Assembly (NCBI GenBank): GCA_003255065.1
Contig: QAOA01006911.1
Span: forward strand, 119,295 to 183,294
From: Cercis canadensis
Taxonomy: Eukaryota; Streptophyta; Magnoliopsida; Fabales; Fabaceae
Reading direction: 5' to 3'
DNA length: 64,000 bases
Shown here: piece by piece, positions 48,208 to 59,767 of the stretch
How the letters are laid out: each line of letters begins with the position of its first letter
Position numbering within the stretch: position 1 is the stretch's first letter
The notes under the pieces: generated by a model
Seen by the model: only the letters and a program-made list of their open reading frames with translations
What the model was told of the DNA's origin: nothing
The model's database searches: none
Program-made: the position numbers and the translations under genes

Positions 48208-50835
48208 ATGTCACCACTCAGAACCTTTTCCTGCTTGCTACCCATCACTTTCTTCCTATCCTTTGCAATAGTGAGGACCCCTCATACTGTTTCTGCTTCT
48301 GATTTTGAAGCAAACGGAGCCATTTCCTCAAATTTCACCACCACTGACAGAAAGGCACTCCAATTTCAGCTCAGGCCAGAGTATGCGAGTTCTGGTACTA
48401 AAGGAACCATTTTTAGCAGAGACAAGAAACTGGAATCAAACCCCGTTCTAATAAGAGGAAATGAAACAATTCCCAGTGACAATCGAACTTTCGAGCTTGG
48501 GTTTTTCAACATCAATGGCGGCGAACCCAGCTGGTACTTGGCAATTCGGTACGCTTCGGTTTCAATTCCAACTTACGTCTGGGTCGCTAATCGAGACCGA
48601 CCCAGTAAAAATCGCACTCAATTGACGCTGGAATTTACGAAAACTGGTCGATTAGCAGTGAAAGATTCAGAAAGTTCGATTCTTTGGCAGAGCACAAACA
48701 CAGAATCTTCAAAGGTGCTCAAGCTTCTGGAAAATGGAAACTTGGTTTTGCTTACCTCCAAAGGTTCACTCTCGTGGCAGAGCTTCGACCACCCCACAGA
48801 CACATGGTTACCGGGTATGAATCTGACCCGAGAACGGTTCCTGGTCTCATGGCGGAGCTCAACGGACCCTTCACCGGGTCTTTATTCTCTACGGTTGAAA
48901 CCACCGGATTACGGCGAGTTCGAGCTCGTCTTCAACAACACCAAACCGTATTGGAGCACCGGAAATTGGACGGGCAACGAATTCCTTAACGTGCCGGAGA
49001 TGACAATTCCGTACCTTTACCACTTCCATTTCACCGACCCATTCACTCCGACGGCTTCGTTTGGGTTCTCGGAGAAGCCACTAGATAACGGGTTGAGCCC
49101 ACCTACGTTTTTTCGGGTGGAGTGTTCTGGTCAGGTCCAACAATATACGTGGTCGCAGCAGACAGGGAGCTGGAACAAGTTCTGGACGCGACCCGATGAT
49201 GTTTGTCGGATTTATGGACTATGTGGGAGCTTCGGTGTCTGCAATGGTGAAACCTCAAAGTGTGATTGTCTTTCTGGGTTCAAACCAGTTGATAATAGTG
49301 AATGGACTTCCGATGACTATTCCGGCGGTTGTCGTCGGGAAAATGATGAAACCTGCAAAAGAAGTGATGGGTTTAAAGATATGGGCATTGTGAACTTTGA
49401 AGGAGCTACTTCACAATCGTTTTCAAGTAAGTCTAGAAGCAAATGTGAAACTTCTTGCTTGGATACTTGCCTTTGTATTGGTTTATCTTTCAATGAAAAC
49501 ACTAGTTTGTGCAAGAATTTTTATGGGTCTCTTTTAAATATTCGGAATTCAAGTTTTGTGGGCTCTGCATTTTATGTTAGGGTGGAGAGAGGGGGAAGTG
49601 TGAAGAAGGGTGTGAGTCATGTAGTTTTGACTGCTACCATTATTGGGTCAATTGCTCTATTGGTTGTAATAGTGGTGACATTGTTGATTTTGCTCAAGAG
49701 AAGGCAGAAGAAGAAGGGAATGGAAGATGATGAGTTGTTTCCTGTGTTGAATTTGCATGTGTTTTCTTACAAGGAGCTTCAATTGGCGACTCGGGGGTTT
49801 TCAGAGAAAGTTGGGCATGGTGGGTTTGGGACAGTGTTTCAAGGGGAATTAGCAGATTCTAGTCTTGTTGCCGTGAAACGTTTGGAGAGGCCGGGAGGGG
49901 GAGAGAAAGAATTCCGGGCTGAAGTGTGCACAATTGGGAACATTCAACATGTTAATCTTGTGAGGTTAAGAGGGTTTTGCTCAGAAAACTCTCATAGGCT
50001 TTTGGTTTATGACTACATGCCAAATGGTGCTTTGAGTGCTTATCTTCGCAAAGAGGCGCCTAGTTTGAGCTGGGATGTTAGGTTCCGGGTAGCAATTGGA
50101 ACAGCTAAAGGCATAGCATATTTACATGAGGAATGTAGAGATTGCATTATTCACTGTGATATCAAACCTGAAAACATCCTTTTGGATACTGATTTCACTG
50201 CAAAGGTTTCGGATTTTGGTTTAGCCAAGCTCATAGGCAGGGACTTCAGCCGGGTTTTGGCGACCATGAGAGGTACTTGGGGCTATGTGGCACCGGAGTG
50301 GATTTCTGGTGTGGCAATTACCACAAAGGCTGATGTTTACAGCTATGGCATGACATTGTTAGAACTAATTGGCGGTCGCAGAAACGTGGAAGCTCCTCCA
50401 TCTGCCGGTGGTAGAGTGAGCGGATGTGAGGCAGGGGAGAAGTGGTTCTTTCCTCCCTGGGCGTCGCAGAAGATAATTGAGGACAATGTGGAAGCTGTGG
50501 TTGATAAGAGGCTTGGAAATGCATATAACATTGAGGAGGCTAGGAGGTTGGCATCTGTGGCAGTGTGGTGTATTCAGGATGATGAGGGAATGAGACCTAC
50601 AATGGGGATGGTGGTGAAGATGTTAGAGGGATTAGTGGTAGTCAATGTTCCTCCACCACCTAAGTTGCTACAAGCATTGGTTTCTGGGGAGTCCTTTCAT
50701 GGGGTTAAGGCTGATTCTGGCCACACCGGAGGCGGTGATAATGTGGAAGTTTCAACAGAAGTTTCAACTGCTGCTTCAGAATCATTTATAGGGAGTGTTT
50801 CTTCCCCAGTATATGTTAATTTCAATGTTCATTGA
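48208..50835 (+). CDS. G-type lectin S-receptor-like Ser/Thr kinase, RLK4-like
   Basis: An intronless frame of 875 aa. Residues 1-30 form a signal peptide. A bulb-lectin domain follows (about 60-200: FELGFFNINGG, YVWVANRDRP, LLENGNLVLL, WQSFDHPTDTWLPGM), then an S-locus glycoprotein region with EGF-like cysteines (CRIYGLCGSFGVCN) and a PAN-like region (CETSCLDTCLCIGLSF). A membrane span lies at about 470-495. The kinase domain has GHGGFGTVFQG (about 534), VAVKRLE, HCDIKPENILLD (about 647), DFGLAKL (667) and APEW. The HCD in place of HRD makes it a non-RD kinase, a class often linked to immune receptors. It should sit in the plasma membrane, and its ligand is unknown. It lies between RHB1A-like and MATE genes in the order I recall around Arabidopsis At4g00340. 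Confidence 0.92.
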   Translation: MSPLRTFSCLLPITFFLSFAIVRTPHTVSASDFEANGAISSNFTTTDRKALQFQLRPEYASSGTKGTIFSRDKKLESNPVLIRGNETIPSDNRTFELGFFNINGGEPSWYLAIRYASVSIPTYVWVANRDRPSKNRTQLTLEFTKTGRLAVKDSESSILWQSTNTESSKVLKLLENGNLVLLTSKGSLSWQSFDHPTDTWLPGMNLTRERFLVSWRSSTDPSPGLYSLRLKPPDYGEFELVFNNTKPYWSTGNWTGNEFLNVPEMTIPYLYHFHFTDPFTPTASFGFSEKPLDNGLSPPTFFRVECSGQVQQYTWSQQTGSWNKFWTRPDDVCRIYGLCGSFGVCNGETSKCDCLSGFKPVDNSEWTSDDYSGGCRRENDETCKRSDGFKDMGIVNFEGATSQSFSSKSRSKCETSCLDTCLCIGLSFNENTSLCKNFYGSLLNIRNSSFVGSAFYVRVERGGSVKKGVSHVVLTATIIGSIALLVVIVVTLLILLKRRQKKKGMEDDELFPVLNLHVFSYKELQLATRGFSEKVGHGGFGTVFQGELADSSLVAVKRLERPGGGEKEFRAEVCTIGNIQHVNLVRLRGFCSENSHRLLVYDYMPNGALSAYLRKEAPSLSWDVRFRVAIGTAKGIAYLHEECRDCIIHCDIKPENILLDTDFTAKVSDFGLAKLIGRDFSRVLATMRGTWGYVAPEWISGVAITTKADVYSYGMTLLELIGGRRNVEAPPSAGGRVSGCEAGEKWFFPPWASQKIIEDNVEAVVDKRLGNAYNIEEARRLASVAVWCIQDDEGMRPTMGMVVKMLEGLVVVNVPPPPKLLQALVSGESFHGVKADSGHTGGGDNVEVSTEVSTAASESFIGSVSSPVYVNFNVH

Positions 50836-52838
50836 CAAAATTCTGGTATTTACCAAGATTAGTAACATTTTAGCTTAGTTTACCCTCCCGCTTCATTTTC
50901 CATATATTTCAGGCAAAGAGATCCGCCAGAAACTCTTCTTCCTACCCCTCTTTTTATTTTGTCTGTAAGTAGAGGGTAAAAAAGAGAACAGCGGATATAG
51001 ATGTAAAGTATTTGCCTTTCCTGGAAAAGTTTTGGTTTTTTTTACGTTAGGATGCTTCAACTTTACTTTTCTTAAAAGTTTCTGTTTCAAAGAGGAAACA
51101 AAAAAAAAAAAAAAAAAATCCTATTTCTGGTTAGCTCTTTATTTACAGTGATAGTGACTGTTAGCCTTATGAGCTCTTTCACCCCATCAGCATGTTTAAA
51201 TTTTATCATGATTGGTGCAAACAGTGATGAGTGATATGCATGATCTTCAGAAAAATGACATGCAAAGATTTTCGTTTTAAAAAAATAAATCAGATTGTGA
51301 TGGAGACAATTGGGTTTTAAAAATTACATAACAAATAGGGGTAATTGCAATTATCTCCCTATTTTATGGGATAGTTTGCAATATTCTCTAGTATTATTCA
51401 ATTATAGCACCATGATATCTGATTTTAAGTAGTCAAAGATTTAAAATTTAAAATAAATTATTCTATTTAATTGCATATGCTTTTTTTGTTTTGTGGGTGA
51501 TATGCAACTTTATTTTTTATTTTACTTCTTTCTCATTAAGGGTAATTTTGCTTTTAATGATGATCATCCTATTAATTTTTCTTTCCTTTGAGCCTTGGGT
51601 AAGGTAAAGAGTGTAAAGCTGCTTTCCTATGGACATACTCATTTCTCAATTGTTTTCCCCCGTTGAATTAGTAAGTATATACGAAAATGACACTAGGACC
51701 CATGACGTTACCAGAATTGGAGGTGCTCTTCCTTTATTCCCTTCCCACTTTCTGATGACATAATAAAATTGCCTTTTTAATGACTAGGATTCTGCTGGGA
51801 CTCACACTCACTTTTTTAAGTCCTAAATAATTAATGCGTCATTCTCCTCTTTCGTCACCAAACTTGATGTGCTTGTCTGTCCTATGAGGAATCTTTATAT
51901 TTCTTTCCTCAAAGGTTTGGTCAAACAATTCACATTTCCTACTCAAAAGCAAGAAAACCCAAAAAGAAGAGAAAAATATTACAATTTTGGGCTGCTTCAA
52001 TGGGTCCCGGCCCAAATTTTTCTGCTCTCAAATGCCCATATAAGTAATTGTCTTTGGAGTGCTTTCGTTTTGTTGGCATTAGAAATGTAGAAAGGGAATC
52101 AACAAACTATGCTCTGTTGAATCACGAGGAAGAATTCTAATTCAGTGAAATCTGCTTTCAGTTATAAAGTTTGTCTCTTCATCCTTTGATTTGATTCGGA
52201 TCTCCTTAATTGTAATTGCATTCGCTATTTATCTCGAGGTTAAAAAAATAAAAAATAAAAAAGGGTGGAGGCCACTCTATGCATTGGCCCGGACAAAAAC
52301 GTCCAAGTTTTTCTCTTAAAAGTACCTCGTGTAAGAGAACAAGTCCTTTTCTTTTCTTTTTTTTACTGGGATCTATGTAATATAAAATAAACTATAACTA
52401 GATTCTTTGATATTAAAAGAATAAATATTTGAATATGGTAGCTCAACCTTTTTAGCTAGGTAGTTCTGTTGCCAACGAAAGGAAAAGAAACAGAAGGAAG
52501 ATACGACTGTCTTTAACTGTAATTCTGCACACATATAACTAACTTCTTTGTCAAGTAGTGAACGGAGGAGACTTGGTCATCTGTCTGTTGGTCTAAACGA
52601 TTTCATTCAAAGGCCAACCTAAATTATAGCCAGTAAAATCCTGCATATATTTTCCCACCAAAGAAAATAAATAAATAACGTGAAAAAAAAATCCAAAAAA
52701 AAGCACAAAGAAATACCTCTTTTCTTCTGGGTTTGAAAAATTTTCCCCTGTTTTAGATTAATTGAGTGTTGAATTTTCTCTGCACTGATTCAATTCTACA
52801 CCATAAAGAAAAAGAGGGTTTATAGAAAATCTGAAAAA
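50836..52838. other. Intergenic spacer
   Basis: 3' flank of the receptor kinase, then AT-rich spacer. A long A run lies at 51102-51118. No conserved gene or element is recognised. The last 150 bp lead into the MATE gene. Confidence 0.5.
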
Positions 52839-55668
52839 ATAGGGGACAATAAAGAAAATGAGATTAAGAAAGCAGAGGAGAGCAGAGGTAGCTCGTCCTC
52901 TGCTTCAAAGAGCGAATCGCCATTTATCCATGGCCCCGATTCTTTGGACACAGCAGAGCTTCACCATGCTCCTACAAGCCTAATTGAGACTAATGCAGGA
53001 GATCACCCTCCTATAAGTAATTTTCAAGATGTAAAATATGTGTGTTATGTTGAAACCTCGAAGCTTTGGTCAATTGCAGGCCCTATTGCTTTCAATATAC
53101 TCTGCAATTATGGGATCAATTCCTTTACAAATATCTTTGTTGGCCACATTGGAGATGTGGAGCTCTCTGCAGTTGCAATTTCTCTCTCTGTCGTTTCAAA
53201 TTTCTCCTTTGGCTTCTTGGTTAGCTTCTACCAATTTTTGGGATCCTTTTATTTATTTATTTTATTTTTATTTTTTGGTATCCTTTGCTTTTTATGCAGA
53301 ATTATAACCCATTCATGCTTGTACCTTTTTCCATGATTTCTTGAATGGCATGCAATATTTACTAGATATTTTCTTCCCTTTCCTTAAAATCCAAACTCAT
53401 GATTCTCAAAAAAAAATTTCATTTATTTGGCTCTAGAATTATCACTTGAACTTGCCAGCAAATAGTAATATTGGATTATCTAAGCTTTTCCCTTTTTCTG
53501 TTCTTTTCTAATTGTTTCTATTGCTCTGAGTTTGTCTCTTTCTACATTTGTGATGGTTTTCTTCAAGTCCCTTAATTGTAACATGAAATTTGCAGCTTGG
53601 TATGGGAAGTGCACTTGAGACATTATGTGGACAAGCATTTGGTGCAGGGCAAGTAGAAATGCTTGGAGTTTATATGCAACGCTCATGGATAATCTTAATT
53701 GGTGCTTGCTTCTTCCTCTTGCCACTTTACATTTTCGCGAAGCCAATTTTAGTACTCCTTGGACAAGAACATGATATTGCAATGCTTGCTGGGCAATTTA
53801 CCATCCAAACTATCCCTCAGATGTTTTCTTTGGCCATCAACTTTCCCACCCAAAAATTCTTGCAGGCACAAAGCAGAGTAGGAGTTTTGGCATGGATTGG
53901 TTTTGTAGCCCTATTGGCACACATATTGATTCTTTATCTCTTTCTCCAAGTGTTTGGTTGGGGCACAGCGGGTGCTGCTGCAGCTTATGATATCTCGGCA
54001 TGGGTCATTGCTGTGGGTCAAGTGATTTATGTTGTTGGTTGGTGCAAGGAGGGGTGGAGGGGTTTGTCATGGTTAGCCTTCAATGATCTTTGGGCCTTTG
54101 TTAAGTTGTCTATTGCTTCTGCAGTTATGCTTTGCCTTGAGATTTGGTACTTTATGACCATAATTGTTCTCACTGGACACCTCCAAAATCCAGTTATCGC
54201 TGTGGGTTCACTCTCTATTTGGTAAGATCATAGTCACGCTAATAAGTTACTTCTTTGATTTGTAAATGTTCATCAATACTGCTACTAGCATATGCACCCA
54301 AGAATATTTTTTTTGTCTAATATGTCATTTTACCTAAAAACCCTTTAGGCTTGAAATATGGACAGAACATAGGTCTGCCACTACATTGCCGCGGAATTTT
54401 ATTTTCTTCAAGAGAATGGAGTTACAAGGATCAAACTCATACTACTTAGTCAAAAAGGCTTTAATATATATAGAAATGAGGGAGAAGTATGCAAATTTGT
54501 CGATATAGGCTCAAGAAAGGTTTTTGGGTACCACAAACAGTATAGTTGTCACCTTAATGGGGAAGGAGAAGAGCAAAAGTAACAACATAGAACATATTAA
54601 GGAAGTGAGGTCTTGTTTCAAGTGTTGCTTAATTTCTAAATCATAATTAAGTTGCTAATTTGATATTTGTCTGTTTCCTTCTTTCAGCATGAATTTGAAT
54701 GGATGGGAAGGCATGTTGTTTATAGGGATCAATGCAGCTATAAGGTAAAGTTTTCATTTCTCTTCATCTTCTTTTACTGTGTATTCACCCTCACTCCATG
54801 ACTTATAATTTGTTTCATCTCAGTGTAAGGGTTTCCAATGAACTTGGATCCGGACATCCTAGAGCGGCAAAGTATGCAGTTATCGTCACAGTTATCGAAT
54901 CTCTTATGATTGGGATCCTTTGTGCAGCCATTGTTTTGGCTACCAAAGATGATTTTGCTGTCATCTTCACTGATAGTAAAGAGATGCAAAAGGCAGTTTC
55001 CAATTTAGCATCCCTTCTTGGTGCAACCATGATCCTAAATAGTGTTCAGCCAGTTATATCAGGTAAAAGAAATTTCAATGAGAGCTGTGATTCAGATGTG
55101 TATGCAATAAGAAAATCATGTAATGCTGCTCTATTCTTGCAGGTGTTGCTGTAGGAGGAGGTTGGCAAGCCTTGGTGGCTTACATCAACTTGTTTTGTTA
55201 TTACATTGTTGGACTTCCTTTTGGCTTTTTTCTTGGTTACAAATTGAAATTCAGAGTAGAGGTAAACAAACTCATTCCTTCTCAATTATCATTAACTAGC
55301 CATTGTCAATATAAGTTTGTGAATATAAAAGTTGTCAAGTTTTACTAATGGACATTGTTATTGTAGGGTATTTGGATTGGCATGATCTGTGGGACACTGT
55401 TACAGACTCTGATCCTGTTGTACATTGTCTATAAAACCAATTGGAACAAAGAGGTACAATTATGAGAATATAAAATGCTTACAACAATGGCATGAAAAGG
55501 GGGGAGAAAAAGAAAATGTAAAATTACTCTACATCTTCTTCACCCTTTCAAATTAAGCCCTCCAAATTTTCAATTTTTCAGGTGGAACAAGCATCAGAAC
55601 GAATGAGAAGATGGACTGGACAAGAATTTGAACTTGGTAGTCTCACGGAAGCTAGTAGTCCCACGTAG
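52839..55668 (+). CDS. MATE (DTX) efflux transporter, start codon unclear
   Basis: Seven exons (to 53219, then 53596-54221, 54688-54744, 54824-55062, 55143-55261, 55367-55453, 55582-55668) join in frame to a MATE carrier of about 530 aa. Family signatures include NIFVGHIGDVELSAVAIS, GMGSALETLCGQAFGAGQ, QRSWIIL and VRVSNELGSGHPRAAK, with about 12 membrane segments. Such proteins move organic cations, flavonoids or similar solutes by proton or sodium antiport at the tonoplast or plasma membrane; the substrate is not predictable here. The frame is open upstream to a stop at 52770-52772, but no in-frame ATG occurs in exon 1. I placed the start at ATA (52839-52841), followed by GDNKENE, where an ATG might be expected. 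The ATG at 52858 is in another frame and ends after about 40 codons. It may be a start-loss allele, a base error, non-AUG initiation or a hidden upstream exon. Confidence 0.85.
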
Positions 55669-57415
55669 AACGATTTTAGTTTTATTTCTTCAAGTATTAT
55701 TTCTGTACAGATTATTCTTTGTATAATCTTCTCAAATACTCCTGTCATAAAATTTGTAATATAATTTATGTGATATTATAAAATCAAATATATATATATG
55801 TTATGTATCCTAGTTTTTATATAACTCTAACTAATCCAAAGATGCATAATTAGAGAAAATAAGAAAAATGAAATGAAACTCAGCAAAGGCAGAGGATTCA
55901 GATGAAAAGATTTTCAGAAACCTGCAAAAACTCTAGTATATCATAGAAATTGGAACCCTCAAATGCAATAATCAGCTGTACGCAGAACTTCTCGTATTAA
56001 CAAATAGGAACCTTAGAATGCAATATTTAAGTATCCCGCTTGCATTTGTTGACTAACCAGATTTCTATCCCCATCTTTTTAGATTTTTCTGAATAATCCC
56101 CATCCATATATTTTTTAGGTGTTAAATAATTAAAAACAATATGGGTTTAAATTTGATCTAGTGTAAAAAAGTTTTATATTATCACCCAATAATATGCTAA
56201 TTAAAGTGTTTATTTATAATAAAAAAATTGCTTTTTAATAAATAAAAAACACATAAATAAATTTCAAACATTTTTTTTTTCTCTCTAAGCATACGAATGG
56301 CTCTTGCGCCCTGCATCTTCTGGAGGAAAGATGCTAACTCTTTTTCTTTTTTCTTCTTTCTATGTATTCCTTAGAACAAAATGCAATAGGAATGGTGTAG
56401 ATTGAAAGGGAGGACTGAAAAGAGTCATGCTTTATGAGTTGCAATTAGCAAAAGATTAAAATTATATTACTTTAAAAGATGAAAAAAAAAAAAAGAGATT
56501 ATAGAGAGAGAACACAACTTTAGCAAATCAGTTTTTTTCTACAAATTTTAATTATAAAAAGAGGATCTAAAGATGATGGTTTTATGCATATTTCAAAGTT
56601 TGTTGAGGAAAAGACAGAGGAAAATAAATTAAGAAGGAGAAGGCGGAGGAGAATAAAATAAAAAAGAACGAGAAGAAGAACAAACAAACATTTTTATTTT
56701 TTAATATTATATAAATTTTATTTAGATAAGAATTTTACTGCAAACTTGAAAATAAATATTTTAATTACTTTTATTGCTTCAATGATGTGGCATTGGTAGT
56801 GTAAAATTAAAATTATGTTAAACTGACAAAACAGAATTTAAAAAATAAAGACTAATCTGTGTGTTGATCATTAGAATTGAAGTTCATTTCAAATAAAATG
56901 TTTAAGGCTTTAAACTATTGCTTGCACATATAAAAAAAATAAAAATAAAAAGGTATATTGGTGTTCCCTATTATAATGGAGTAATAACTAGTAAGTAAGG
57001 ACAATTTTATAAATATATATTTTTTGGTGAGCAAATTTATTAATATATCTAACGGTTTAAAAAGAAAAACACTTGGTGAAGTAAGAAGCTTCTCCAAGTA
57101 GTTTCTTGCAGAACAGATTATAGGGATTTTACGGGGTATTGGAAATGATGAAATATATTTTTTTAGAGGCTTGGGAATGATGAAATTAATTGTGTTAAAT
57201 TTAATAAACACATATTTGGATGGGGCCAAAATCTATTGCGCCTTCTAAAAAACCTATGGGTGCAGAATTAATTTGTGAATTAATTTTATGAGAGTTAATT
57301 AATTAGTTTTATTAATCTACAATTTACTTTTTTTTTTTTTTACAAGAGATAGAATATTTGCATTATAATATTTATTTATATATATTTTTAACAAACTCTC
57401 ATATAGTCAATAATA
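55669..57415. other. Intergenic spacer
   Basis: 3' flank of the MATE gene followed by AT-rich sequence. No conserved gene or complete element is recognised. Confidence 0.5.
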
Positions 57416-57524
57416 TTATCATAATAACACTACAACTACTAAGAGCAAGTACACCAGGATTTGATTTATGTCAATAAACAATTCAACCTAAAAAATTAAG
57501 CTGTAAGATAAAGGCTCATAATGA
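57416..57524. repeat. Direct repeat of Helitron right-flank sequence
   Basis: This stretch (ACACTACAACTACTAAGAGC onward to CATAATGATT) recurs at 58560-58670 and 60773-60885, immediately after each Helitron 3' end. The Helitron fragment is thus bracketed by about 108 bp of direct repeat, with the breakpoint just after AATGATT. Confidence 0.8.
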
Positions 57525-58556
57525 TTATATGGTTTCTTTATTGCCTGATGATGAAAAGATTTATTTGAGTTCGGACAGTACGTGTAAATCGTGGGGAAAT
57601 AGATTAGATGATATTCATACACTTGAATTCCTAAATGGTATCACCCCATCCGGCCTTCCAAACCACAGGTTAAAACTGAAGTTGGGCGTACCTGTCATGT
57701 TAAAAAGGAACATAGATCAACAAAATGGATTGTGCAATTGAACAAGACTGATAATCACCCAACTTGGGATATATGTGCTAGAAGGAAAAGTTATTTCTGG
57801 GAGTAACATTGGAGAAAAAGTGTTCATACCAAAGATGAACTGACATCCTCTCACAAGAAAATGCCTTTTAAATTACAGAGAAGACAATTCCCCCTGCAAG
57901 TTTGCTTTGCTATGTCAATCAATAAAAGTCAAGGCCAAACCCTTTCGTATGTTGGGTTATATCTACCAAAACCAGTCTTCAATCATAGACAACTATATGT
58001 AGCTTTCTCAAGGGTTCGAACAAGGAGCGGCCTCAAAGTTTTGACAACCGATACAAATGGGAGTTCTGCAACAAGGACCATAAATGTTGTCTACAAAGAG
58101 GTGCTCAACAAAATCACACAAAAAGGTACACCATAACTTAATTAAATCATGTCCGTTAATACACATACAAACATAGTATATTTGATATCATACATTATAA
58201 TTATACCAATATTACAATTCCAGAGTCAGAGCAAGTTCATGGGAACTTAGACGTAGACGCTGACAGCAACAATCCCAATTATACATTATAGGTAATCACA
58301 TTACAATTTTCTCTTATTCTTGCATTAGTTTAATGCATTGTTAACTTACCTATGAATTCATGATTGATGCTTGGAATATATTGCATTATCATTCAAAGGA
58401 TGAAATTTACACTTTATATATTATATACGGTTGATTTATATAATTTAAGATTCTATGATCACCAATAATTCATCCCACATCTACTTCTCGAGTCCCTCCC
58501 GCAGCGGCCNGAGTCCCTCCCGCAGCGGCCTGCGCATCGCGCGGGAATAGTACTAG
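57525..58556 (+). mobile_element. Degenerate Helitron 3' end with helicase remnant
   Basis: The left part (57529-58136) is the C-terminal end of a PIF1-like Helitron helicase: [48 protein letters not shown] (motif V) and LYVAFSRV (motif VI). A stop codon after CN and a later frameshift break it, so it is a pseudogene. The right end has the Helitron signature: a hairpin (TCCCGC paired with GCGGGA, 58518-58546) six bases before a terminal CTAG at 58553-58556, followed by T. No 5' TC end or Rep domain is present, so the element is truncated. A 21-bp duplication with an N at 58510 sits in the subterminal region. Confidence 0.85.
57529..58136 (+). pseudogene. PIF1-like Helitron helicase C-terminal remnant, copy 1
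   Basis: Two open pieces (57529-57741 and 57861-58136) in different frames carry consecutive parts of the helicase C terminus. Between them, TRLIITQLGIYVLEGKVISG continues the family sequence beyond the in-frame stop. The upstream helicase motifs I-IV and the Rep domain are missing. It cannot encode a working enzyme. Confidence 0.85.
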
Positions 58557-59766
58557 TTATCATAATACACTACAACTACTAAGAGCAAGTACACCAGGAT
58601 TTGATTTCTGTCAATAAACAATTCAACCTAAAAAAGTAAGCTGTAAGATAAAGGCTCATAATGATTTTATCTCTAACACGCCCCTTGTACATGAAAGCCT
58701 TTTAGGCTTAAAGCGTAGACAAAACACATACCCACTTATATATTAAAATTTTAATTTAATTGAGAAAGTGAGGGTGAAATGATTTTGCTAGGTCAAAGAG
58801 GTTCTTATATCATATTAAGAACTGATTCAATTCAAAAACTTAAATTATTAGATGAAAGCCCAGAAATAATTTTATCTCTAATAATTTCAAGTCTCGAGAA
58901 TATTTCCAACCTTAAAGGCTAGGTACATAATCACTTGAGCTACTCCTCGGGCCAATTAATATACTTGTGTAATTAATTAATTGAGAGATAAGTATGTGTG
59001 AAGGATAAGTTTGGTTTTGTAATTAATCCTAATCACTTATCTGGTAAGTCTCCCATATGACTATATAAGATAGGAAACCCAAAAGAAATAAATAGGATAT
59101 CTCCCTCATTATACTGATTCTGAATATAATTCTCTCCATTTTTTCCCTCTCTCTAGCCCACAATTCTCTCTAATTCCTTTGGAACTCTGGTAGCTAAGAA
59201 AGCACAGATTTGGGATCTTGATATTTAGAGGAAGAGGAACTTTCAGTGGTGATTGAGGCCCATGCCTGTCTATTCATGAACCCTGCAGTGGAGGGCATGA
59301 ATAAGGATAAGAATGTTATATGTGTGGGATTCGTAAAATATTGGGACATGTGAAAACCCAACCTAATCCAGGTTAGTTTCGAAAACCATATGGTTTAAAA
59401 TCCCCAAAATTACACCTTTAATAGTTTAGTTTAATTTATTTTTTCTTCCTTAGGCACATCTAGTAAACTATATATGCTCTATAATCCAATGTGGATTAAG
59501 GTGTGAAGACCTCAAAGATATGATAACCCAAAGCCACCTCAAACCATAGAAAAAACAAAAAACATCTTTTTATAATTTTTTTTTTGTAATTTTTGTTATG
59601 ATTCTAAGTTCGAGCATAAAACCTTAAGTTGAGAACGACTTTGGTTCTTTTATGTAATTTTTAAAAGTCTTATTTATCTATTTGTAAACTGTACTTACTT
59701 TATTATATCAGTTTCATATCTTGTTTTGTGTGGACATAATTATTTAAATGTTTAAGGCCCAATAGT
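58557..59766. other. Helitron right flank with LTR-like sequence, copy 1
   Basis: About 1.2 kb with no gene. It holds a TATA-like TATATAA (59062-59068) followed by a CT-rich leader-like stretch, reminiscent of an LTR or an old promoter. The SINE-like fragment at 59577-59655 lies near its end. I could not define LTR boundaries. Confidence 0.5.
59577..59655 (-). repeat. SINE-like fragment, dispersed family
   Basis: Minus-strand GTCGTTCTCAACTTAAGG, GCTCGAACTTAGAATC (B-box-like) and an A tail match the family at 1-105. Confidence 0.5.
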
Positions 59767-59767
59767 N

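Noticed and set aside
52858..52980. ATG at 52858 as start of the MATE protein
   Set aside because: It lies in a different frame and ends after about 40 codons. It cannot reach the MATE frame without a frameshift.
57861..58136. Intact helicase gene in the Helitron block
   Set aside because: The pieces are in different frames, preceded by an in-frame stop, and lack helicase motifs I-IV and the Rep domain.
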